This document shows, one piece after another, positions 1 to 5,862 of a DNA stretch of 7,178 nt (position 1 is its first letter; each line of letters starts with the position of its first letter). The DNA lies in the NCBI GenBank assembly GCA_046160675.1, contig JBJXHH010000170.1, positions 1-7,178 on the forward strand, given 5' to 3'. Source of the DNA: JACMJP01 sp046160675 (GTDB lineage: Bacteria; Bacteroidota; Bacteroidia; Chitinophagales; BACL12). A program made the translations under genes and the position numbers. Below the pieces are notes generated by a model that saw only the letters and a list, made by a program, of their open reading frames with translations, did no database searches and was not told where the DNA came from.

Positions 1-851
1 AAATCTATTGCCGGGTCTGTATAAAAATTTGCGTCGAGACCGGAAGGGATCAGGCAATTGAGGAAATCTACATATTGCCCCAGGTTGATCTCATATTTCA
101 TACAATAAAAACCTTTATACCCATTCGGAAATGAGGCATAACCGGGTAGATATTGTAAAGAGGAATCTATTTGCGGAAATCCTCCACTTGCAGTGGCATC
201 GCCAGTGTTTATCAACGTTTTCGGAAAAGGATTCATGATAGCAGTATATGAATCTGATTCAAACCCTTCTGTGCCTAAACTGTCTTTGTCGTAAAAAACT
301 GCATCACCGCCTGCAATAGAATCAACGCCTGCATAAAATGCATTTTCAGGCACATATACCATCTCTATTCCGAATACTTTTAAAACGTAAGGTTCCTTTG
401 GCGGATATAAATTGGCGGCAGAAAGGTTCCAATATAAGAGGATGTCTGCAAAACTTACATCTGCTTCAAAATCACTCAGAGTTTCACTCATTTTTTTTCG
501 GATGAAAACGCCTTTTTTATCAGAGGGCACAGAGATGTCAGCTTCTGTGTGCGTCCTGTACCCGTTGAATTGTACATGATGCCACTTACCATCAGTGCCG
601 AGATACTTTACAAAAAGCCATACGGCGTCATGGTTTTTCGGCTGGCTTAATTGGTAATACCATGAATCCAGCCAACTGATCTGAAAAGTAATCTGCGCTT
701 TTTTTGAAGACACTTTCGTCGCAGTAACATTTGCAATAGTAATGTCATGAGCGAGAATTGAAGCTGCCTGGCTAAGAACCAGAAAAACAAGAAGATAAAA
801 TTTTCTGAAAATCTTACTTCTCCCAAAGTTGGAATTTTGTGTGTGTTTCAT
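1..851 (-). CDS. Exported FGE-sulfatase/SUMF1-domain protein, N-terminal part (C-terminus beyond left edge)
   Basis: An open frame runs without a stop from an ATG at 849-851 to the left edge: 283 codons, C-terminus missing. Residues 1-34 form a signal peptide: basic N-region (R11, K13, R16, K17), hydrophobic core LLVFLVL, likely cleavage after SILA before H35. No lipobox cysteine is present, so it is not a lipoprotein. Residues 37-145 form a beta-rich domain with motifs ISWLDSW, DAVWLFVKY and GKWHHV, a combination I recall from Bacteroidota proteins that precedes the FGE domain. From about residue 157 the FGE-sulfatase (formylglycine-generating enzyme-like, C-type-lectin-like) domain begins: GIEMVYVPENAFYAG, then FYCMKYEINLGQYVDFLN at 248-265, the usual signature near its start. 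The catalytic cysteines of true FGE would lie in the missing part, so enzymatic activity cannot be judged; many bacterial members are structural or non-enzymatic. It is divergent from the phosphoesterase gene. Family assignment is firm, function is open. Confidence 0.85.
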   Translation of the reverse strand, partial: MKHTQNSNFGRSKIFRKFYLLVFLVLSQAASILAHDITIANVTATKVSSKKAQITFQISWLDSWYYQLSQPKNHDAVWLFVKYLGTDGKWHHVQFNGYRTHTEADISVPSDKKGVFIRKKMSETLSDFEADVSFADILLYWNLSAANLYPPKEPYVLKVFGIEMVYVPENAFYAGVDSIAGGDAVFYDKDSLGTEGFESDSYTAIMNPFPKTLINTGDATASGGFPQIDSSLQYLPGYASFPNGYKGFYCMKYEINLGQYVDFLNCLIPSGLDANFYTDPAID

Positions 852-1010
852 AATTGGAATTTTTACTATCACAAAATTGAATCTGAATTTTGGAACAAAA
901 AAATTTTCAGCTCAAATTCCCCAGTATTGGTGATATTCTGAATCTGATGAAGTTTTTCTTATTCTTTCGGTTTTCGAGTTATAATGCAAGCTCCTCCAAA
1001 TACGAATTCT

Positions 1011-1018
1011 TATTTTTG
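1011..1018 (+). promoter_or_regulatory. Probable Bacteroidota -7 promoter element for the metallophosphoesterase gene
   Basis: TATTTTTG matches the Bacteroidota sigma-factor -7 consensus TAnnTTTG exactly and is followed by CA, as is common. It lies 50 bp before the ATG at 1068, which would give a leader of about 40 nt. I do not see a clear TTG -33 partner at the usual spacing, so the call rests on the -7 element alone. If used, transcription starts downstream of the in-frame ATG at 984 and excludes that start. Confidence 0.45.
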
Positions 1019-1067
1019 CATTCTTCGTATCAATTGCGAAGCACTGTTTCTAAAAATTTTGTTGACG

Positions 1068-2318
1068 ATGGATATTGCAAAACTTCTTATCAGGTTTTTA
1101 TTTCTAGCCGGTGTTTATTTTTTACCCGACTTTTTTATTGTGTCAGGCTTGAAGAGGTTGTTTCAAAAAAATCAGAAAAAAGCGAAACGGATATATATTA
1201 CAAGCAGTATTGGTTTTTTTATTTTTATAATTATTGCAGTGAGTTTATCAGGCAGTTTACCGCCACAAGTTATTACTGTAATCAATTACATTTTCGGCAT
1301 TTTCACAGGATTTGTATTCTTTAAGCTTGGTGCATTCATCTTCCTGTTGCTTGAAGATAGTATCAGGCTTCCGCTGAGTTATTTCAAGCGAAAGAAAACA
1401 CATGAAAACGGAAAAAGAAAATTTATTTCAAGGAGGAAATTTATTTCCCAGACAGCAATGGTTGCTGGCCTTGTGCCGTTTTCTGGATTTATCTATGGAA
1501 TGTTTCGGGGACGATATCAATTTACTATAAAAAAAGAAATCCTGTATTTTGAAAACCTGCCTCAATCTTTTGAGGGAGTAACTCTCACACATTTCAGTGA
1601 CCTACATATTGGCTCCTGGAGAACGGGGGAAAAAGATAAACTTGAATATCTTGTTGAAATAATTCAATCATTACAGTCGGATATCTTACTGTATACAGGA
1701 GATATTGTAAACAGCAAAGCTTCAGAAATGAATGGGTGGTATGATGTTTTTAAAAAACTTTCAGCGCCATTAGGGAAATTTTCTGTGTTAGGAAATCATG
1801 ACTACGGAGATTATGTAAACTGGAAATCTGAAGATGAAAAAGCTAAAAACCTTTTACAAGTAAAAGAGATACACCCGCAAATAGGCTTTGATTTGCTGCT
1901 TGATGAAAACAGGATGTTAGAAAAAGAAGGTGAAAAACTTTTTATAGTTGGCGTTGAAAACTGGGGCAAAGGCGATTTTCCGAAGATTGGAGATGTTAAA
2001 AAAGCAAGCGATGGAATTGACAACACGGCATTCAAAATTCTGTTGACTCATGATCCATCACACTGGGATGCAAAAGTGCTGGAAGAAGAGTACCCTCCGC
2101 AACTTACCCTTAGCGGGCATACACATGGTTTTCAAATGGGAATAGAAACGCCGGCATTTCGGTTCTCACCTTCGCAGTGGGTATATGAACAATGGGCTGG
2201 TTTATATGAAAAAAAGAAAACCTATTTATATGTGAACCGTGGTATTGGCACAGTTGGCTACCCCGGAAGAATTGGCATCTGGCCTGAGATTACACAAATC
2301 ACCCTAAGAAAAAAATAG
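1068..2318 (+). CDS. Membrane-anchored calcineurin-like metallophosphoesterase (YkuE-like)
   Basis: The 416-residue product is a metal-dependent phosphoesterase with a membrane-bound N-terminal half. Hydrophobic segments lie at about residues 5-27, 43-62 and 68-96, and a fourth at 126-146 directly follows a twin-arginine motif, SRRKFISQ (R122, R123). The catalytic domain runs from about 150 to the end with all family motifs in order: DLHIG (D178, H180), GDIVN (D212), GNHDYGDY (N243, H244), H328 in LLTHDPSHW, and GHTHG (H351, H353). These are the expected two-metal ligands. The basic stretches QKNQKKAKR and KRKK should face the cytoplasm, placing the catalytic domain outside the inner membrane. 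The related Bacillus YkuE is a Tat substrate. An in-frame ATG at 984 would add 28 residues, but they read through the -7 element and look like translated intergenic DNA, so 1068 is preferred. Substrate unknown; phospholipid or sugar-nucleotide esters are possibilities only. Confidence 0.93.
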   Translation: MDIAKLLIRFLFLAGVYFLPDFFIVSGLKRLFQKNQKKAKRIYITSSIGFFIFIIIAVSLSGSLPPQVITVINYIFGIFTGFVFFKLGAFIFLLLEDSIRLPLSYFKRKKTHENGKRKFISRRKFISQTAMVAGLVPFSGFIYGMFRGRYQFTIKKEILYFENLPQSFEGVTLTHFSDLHIGSWRTGEKDKLEYLVEIIQSLQSDILLYTGDIVNSKASEMNGWYDVFKKLSAPLGKFSVLGNHDYGDYVNWKSEDEKAKNLLQVKEIHPQIGFDLLLDENRMLEKEGEKLFIVGVENWGKGDFPKIGDVKKASDGIDNTAFKILLTHDPSHWDAKVLEEEYPPQLTLSGHTHGFQMGIETPAFRFSPSQWVYEQWAGLYEKKKTYLYVNRGIGTVGYPGRIGIWPEITQITLRKK

Positions 2319-2321
2319 CCT

Positions 2322-2591
2322 TTATCTCACTAAGGTAATTGTCCCTGTTACTAATTGTTTTTCGCCGAAGCAAAGGAAAGAAAATGTGTAAACAAAACTT
2401 CCAACAGGTTGATTTTCATTGTTAAAACTTCCATCCCAACCTATGTTCATGTCAGTAGTTTCAAAAACAATTTCTCCCCATCTGTTATAAATTCTCATCT
2501 CTGGATCTTCAACATCCTGCAAATAAGTTATTGGAATAAATACATCATTTATATTATCACCGTTGGGAGAAAAACCGTTTGGAAAATGAAT
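2322..2591 (-). other. CHU_C / T9SS type B sorting domain (protein domain)
   Basis: This segment encodes residues 539-627 of the secreted protein. It shows the family hallmarks: FPNGFSPNGDNIND at the start, the strand motif MRIYNRWGEIVFE, the GWDG turn, PVGSFVYTF and the closing GTITLVR. In Bacteroidota this domain directs cargo through the type IX secretion system; type B cargos usually depend on a SprF-like partner. No sprF/porP-like gene is visible in the window, so the partner would have to be encoded elsewhere. Confidence 0.9.
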
Positions 2592-4205
2592 CAGCCTTTT
2601 GCATTCACTATCAACAAAAACAGTAACTGTGTCATAATCAATACAACCATCTTCATCAGTAATCATAACAATATAAGTGGTAGTAGCTGGAGGAGTTGCT
2701 GTAACAACAGCACAGTCTATACAATCCAGAAAATCCGTGGGTTGCCAAAAGTAGTCGACTCCATCCCCGTCGGTTATCAAAATTGCGCTGCCTCCAAGCA
2801 AAATGATAGTATCCTGGCTTAGTGTTACGCTGGCACTATTAACAACAACATCAACTTCATCTTCACTAATGCAACTGTTTTCATTCTCAGCAACAAGGTT
2901 ATAAGTAATGTTTTCAGTCGTAAAAGTGGTTGGGTTTGAGATATCTGTTCCTGATAACCCATCTGCAGGCGACCAGGTATAAGTAACTCCGGCTTCATTT
3001 TCGATTCCTATTTGAACCCCTTCTCCCGTGCATACCTCAATTATATCCTCAAGATCAATTGCAAATTCATCTACAAAAACGGTTAATGAATCTACATCAG
3101 CAAAACAACCGTTATCTACCGTTACTATATACGTTGTTGTAGAAGAAGGAAAAGCAAATGGGTTACTAATAAATGGATCACTCACACTGGAAGCAGGGCT
3201 CCATTCAAAGTCGCCAGAACCTGTAGAAGTGATCTGGATAGTATCCCCTTTACACATTACAACATCGTCGCCGGCAGTTACTAAGGAATCTACCAACTCT
3301 GCTCCCTCACCGTAAATAATTGCTGTAGCCCAAATTGCATTGCTACTTTCGCCATAACTGCTCCCGCCCACATAATCAAAATTCATTTCAAGATACGTTC
3401 CTCCTACTGTTATGTATTCATTAATGGTAGCAATTACATCTGTTCCGTCTACTACTTCGTCCTCATCATCATCCATTAAGCCGAGAAAATCGCCATCATA
3501 ATATGCAAAACTGCCCAATGGGCCACCACAATCACCGCTATTGTCTTCATTACCGCCCCAGGTTCCTATGAATACGTCATTTATATAAGCATCTTCGCCA
3601 TCACTTATATAACATGCATAGCCTGTCATAAAAGCAACTCCTATATCTACACAAACAGTATCCATGGGTTGGGGTAAGTTAATTTCCCAGGGATCATCTG
3701 TCGAGTCATCGAAATCCTGGTCATTTAAATAAATAACAACAAATGTTGAATCTAATGAGGGATTTTCATAAGTAATAAACAAATAAAAATCGAGGTATAT
3801 GTTGTTTGGTCCGTAATAATCATCCATCACTTCTATTGTGTAATCAGATGTAACAGGATCAATATCTGCGGTAACCTCAATTGCATGAACACCTGCATTC
3901 CCGCCATAGACAGTTGAGTAATCTTCGCTTACCTGGTTAGTTTCATCAAAGATGTAAGAAACACCATTTAATTCAACCTCTGTATCGGGTGCTTCTCCAT
4001 GCCTTCCAGCAAATAAATATGCCTTTCGAATAGTAGACCCTGCAGGAATAAAAACTTCAAAATCACTTGGTGTGTAAGTAGCATAGGCTCCCGGCGACCC
4101 TCCACTGGCGGTAGCTCCGCCTTTAAATTCATCTTCATAAAAAAGGGTTTGGCCTGCGCAATAAAATGTGCTCAGTAATAATAAAGACATACAGAGCCAA
4201 TTCAT
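2322..4205 (-). CDS. Secreted multidomain protein with Ig/PKD-like repeats and T9SS type B (gliding-motility C-terminal) sorting domain
   Basis: A complete 627-residue protein for export by Sec and then the type IX secretion system. Residues 1-18 are a signal peptide (core LCMSLLLLSTF, likely cleavage near CAG/Q19); the cysteine at 16 lacks a proper lipobox. Residues 20-300 form an acidic domain I cannot assign. It includes IRKAYLFAGRHG, NDQDFDDSTDD (161-171) and DDDEDEVVDGTD (245-256), which look able to bind calcium. Residues about 304-531 contain three Ig/PKD-like repeats with tryptophans at 335, 411 and 487, exactly 76 residues apart. Residues about 539-627 are the CHU_C domain (FPNGFSPNGDNINDVF, MRIYNRWGEIVFET, GWDGSFNNENQPVGSFVYTF), the type B T9SS sorting signal. 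Likely role: cell-surface or released adhesin or matrix protein; no catalytic motif is visible. It is apparently monocistronic, 89 bp downstream of the amidohydrolase on the same strand, and converges with the phosphoesterase. Confidence 0.92.
   Translation of the reverse strand: MNWLCMSLLLLSTFYCAGQTLFYEDEFKGGATASGGSPGAYATYTPSDFEVFIPAGSTIRKAYLFAGRHGEAPDTEVELNGVSYIFDETNQVSEDYSTVYGGNAGVHAIEVTADIDPVTSDYTIEVMDDYYGPNNIYLDFYLFITYENPSLDSTFVVIYLNDQDFDDSTDDPWEINLPQPMDTVCVDIGVAFMTGYACYISDGEDAYINDVFIGTWGGNEDNSGDCGGPLGSFAYYDGDFLGLMDDDEDEVVDGTDVIATINEYITVGGTYLEMNFDYVGGSSYGESSNAIWATAIIYGEGAELVDSLVTAGDDVVMCKGDTIQITSTGSGDFEWSPASSVSDPFISNPFAFPSSTTTYIVTVDNGCFADVDSLTVFVDEFAIDLEDIIEVCTGEGVQIGIENEAGVTYTWSPADGLSGTDISNPTTFTTENITYNLVAENENSCISEDEVDVVVNSASVTLSQDTIILLGGSAILITDGDGVDYFWQPTDFLDCIDCAVVTATPPATTTYIVMITDEDGCIDYDTVTVFVDSECKRLIHFPNGFSPNGDNINDVFIPITYLQDVEDPEMRIYNRWGEIVFETTDMNIGWDGSFNNENQPVGSFVYTFSFLCFGEKQLVTGTITLVR
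2613..3296 (-). repeat. Three tandem Ig/PKD-like repeats encoded within the secreted protein
   Basis: This segment encodes residues 304-531. Each unit follows the plan: polar strand, cysteine (C318, C392; none at this place in unit 3), W-x-P (335, 411, 487), a D/N-P turn, then TTTYIV-type strand (ITYNLV in unit 2), C (367, 445, 521) and a D-x-V closing strand. The period is 76 residues or 228 bp. The units are divergent in both DNA and protein, so they are old duplications and not recent slippage. The third unit carries CIDC (494-497), the form that commonly precedes CHU_C domains. Such repeats normally serve as stalks or spacers on surface proteins. Confidence 0.75.
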
Positions 4206-4222
4206 AGGTTTTAGATTTGCAA

Positions 4223-4235
4223 TAAAGTTACTTTA
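4223..4235. promoter_or_regulatory. Short palindrome upstream of the secreted-protein gene
   Basis: TAAAGTTACTTTA is a 13-bp perfect inverted repeat (6 bp arms around one central base), ending 17 bp before the ATG at 4205. On the minus strand it includes TAACTTTA, a 7-of-8 match to the TAnnTTTG -7 element, so it could be a promoter with an overlapping operator. The spacer 4206-4294 is very A/T-rich, no -33 TTG is placed well, and chance is a real alternative. No G/C-rich stem with a U-tract that would end the upstream operon is visible here. Confidence 0.2.
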
Positions 4236-4294
4236 ATTTTTATAACCTTCATCTATATAATAATGTCCTATTGAAAATGACAAAAGAATGAAAA

Positions 4295-5860
4295 TTAATT
4301 TTCTGAGAGTTTACCGTTAACATACACTTGTTCTACTGTAAATGTGCTGCTGTCCTGATCTTTCCCAAAATTTACAATAACAAAATCTGCAAACTTTCCC
4401 TCTTCAATACTGCCGAATACTTCCTGTTGTCCATTCGCAATTGCGCTTCCCATTGTATAGGCATAAAGTGCATCTTCTAATGAGATTTTTTGTGAAGGGG
4501 ATATTTCAAACCCCGATACATCTCTTCTGTTAACAGCAGATGAAACATTCGTTTGAGGAGAAAAATCTTTTACAACCGGCGCATCTGTTGATAAAGAAAG
4601 GTTAATTTTATGATCTAGTACTGAACGAACTGGGTACACATAATTTAAATAATTTTCAGGCAAATACTCTTTAAAGTTTTTTCCAAGTTCATATATAAAA
4701 ACCGGCTGCATAACTGCTGAAATATTAAGTTCACTCATAAGACTCAGATCATATTCTGAAGGCAAACCAAGGTGTTCAATACGATGATTGATATTCTTGT
4801 AATTTGAGGATGCAATTTCATTATACGTTTCTAAAACCATTTCAATAGCTGCATCTCCTATTGCATGTGTTGCTATCCTAAAGCCCGCATCCTGGCTCTC
4901 TTTCGTAAGTTTTTTAAAGAGCTCTTTTTCCAACCGTAACACCCCCCTGTCTGATGAATTTTTGTAGGGATTTTTCAATGCGGCTGTTTTCCCGCTAAGG
5001 CCGCCATCTGCAAAAAATTTCACTGTATCAATATTCAAATGTTTTGATTTATATTTTTCAGGCAACGGGTAAACTGTATTGGAACCATCAGGTATCCTGA
5101 TAGGGAATACATTGATGCGCATTTTTAATTCTCCTGCAGCATCCATCTGCTTATATACTTGTATTAAGTCTTTTTCAACTGCGGGGTCTGTTGCCGAAGT
5201 TATCCCCTGAGATAGGAGGGCATCTTGTGCCGTCATTATCATTTCCCTGTATTGCTCAGTTGTAAACTTTGGGATTCTTTTTATAATTAACCCTATTGCT
5301 GTTTCCGTAAAATGCCCTGCAAGATCCCCATTATCAAGGTACTTTATTTCTCCGCCTAGGGGTGGCGTAGTAGTTTTTGTGATGCCGGTAATTTCAAGTG
5401 CTTTGCTGTTTACTACAACCTGGTGGGCACAAGTTCTTGTTACACAAATTGGTTTGTGACAAGTAATTTTATCAAGATCATTTTTGTTGGGAATCCTTTT
5501 ATCCGGAAAATTCGCTTCATTGAAACCCCGTGCCTGTATCCATGTGAGTTGAGGATTATTTTTTTGATACTCATTTATCTTGTCCAGCATTTCATCAATA
5601 CTCCCAACTCCTCTTAAATCAAGAGTGTAAGTCATTAAGCTTCCAACCTTCCAGATATGAATATGTGCATCATTAAACCCGGGCAGCACGGTTTTGTTTT
5701 GCAAATCAATAACCTCAGTTTCCGGGTTTTTTACACTTAAAACTTTTTCATCTTGCCCAACAGCAATAATTTTTCCACCTTCAACAGCAAATGCAGACGC
5801 TTTGGGATTTTTTTTGTCCTGGGTGAGAATATTGGCATTATAGTATATCCTTCTTTGCAT
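4295..5860 (-). CDS. YtcJ-type amidohydrolase (amidohydrolase_3 family)
   Basis: A complete 521-residue cytoplasmic metal hydrolase with no signal peptide, the usual family length of about 520-550. The N-terminal beta-sandwich part (YYNANILT, AFAVEGGKIIAVG) precedes the TIM-barrel core. Metal-site and active-site motifs are intact: GFNDAHIHIW (H66, H68), VKFFADGGLSGKTAAL (K281, D285), ATHAIGDAA (H332), HRIEHLG (H363) and LSTDAPV (D426). The C-terminus closes with the GSIEEGKFADFVIVN sandwich strand typical of the superfamily. Characterised relatives include N-substituted formamide deformylase, but most members have no known substrate. Its ATG overlaps the stop codon of the upstream aminotransferase gene (TAATG), which fixes the start and implies translational coupling. 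The likely role is hydrolysis of an amide, formamide or cyclic amide in a catabolic pathway with the aminotransferase; the substrate cannot be read from the sequence. Confidence 0.92.
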   Translation of the reverse strand: MQRRIYYNANILTQDKKNPKASAFAVEGGKIIAVGQDEKVLSVKNPETEVIDLQNKTVLPGFNDAHIHIWKVGSLMTYTLDLRGVGSIDEMLDKINEYQKNNPQLTWIQARGFNEANFPDKRIPNKNDLDKITCHKPICVTRTCAHQVVVNSKALEITGITKTTTPPLGGEIKYLDNGDLAGHFTETAIGLIIKRIPKFTTEQYREMIMTAQDALLSQGITSATDPAVEKDLIQVYKQMDAAGELKMRINVFPIRIPDGSNTVYPLPEKYKSKHLNIDTVKFFADGGLSGKTAALKNPYKNSSDRGVLRLEKELFKKLTKESQDAGFRIATHAIGDAAIEMVLETYNEIASSNYKNINHRIEHLGLPSEYDLSLMSELNISAVMQPVFIYELGKNFKEYLPENYLNYVYPVRSVLDHKINLSLSTDAPVVKDFSPQTNVSSAVNRRDVSGFEISPSQKISLEDALYAYTMGSAIANGQQEVFGSIEEGKFADFVIVNFGKDQDSSTFTVEQVYVNGKLSEN

Positions 5861-5862
5861 TA
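5858..5862 (-). other. TAATG stop-start overlap between the aminotransferase and amidohydrolase genes
   Basis: On the minus strand, TAA of the aminotransferase gene (5860-5862) and ATG of the amidohydrolase gene (5858-5860) share one A. No G-rich Shine-Dalgarno sequence precedes the ATG; the upstream bases GAAAAAAGACTT are A-rich, as is usual in Bacteroidota. The arrangement supports one transcript with termination-reinitiation coupling. Confidence 0.85.

Noticed and set aside
869..900. CAATTTTG (minus strand, 879 to 872) with TTG at 898-896 as the promoter of the FGE-like gene
   Set aside because: The -7 element lacks the leading T of TAnnTTTG and the 16-nt spacer is slightly short, so it is too weak to list as a feature.
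890..1324. 144-codon plus-strand frame overlapping the phosphoesterase start
   Set aside because: Its translation is rich in Phe/Tyr/Ser/Cys with no domain, and it overlaps the metallophosphoesterase frame, which has all family motifs.
1431..1460. AGGAGG at 1431-1436 as an internal ribosome site for the ATG at 1458
   Set aside because: The hexamer encodes the Arg-Arg of the Tat-like motif, the spacing of 21 nt is too long, and Bacteroidota seldom rely on Shine-Dalgarno sequences.
1698..1715. GDIVN in the phosphoesterase in place of the textbook GDxxD
   Set aside because: The metal-bridging residue is the first Asp, which is present; Asn at the last position is common in YkuE-like proteins, so this is not a lost active site.
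1811..2035. 74-codon minus-strand frame inside the phosphoesterase
   Set aside because: It is a shadow of the conserved catalytic region; composition is Ser/Phe-rich antisense and no motif is visible.
2355..3315. Plus-strand frames (2355-2822, 3028-3315) opposite the secreted protein
   Set aside because: They are antisense to a clearly coding, domain-bearing gene and have low-complexity Ser/Thr/Asn/Ile composition.
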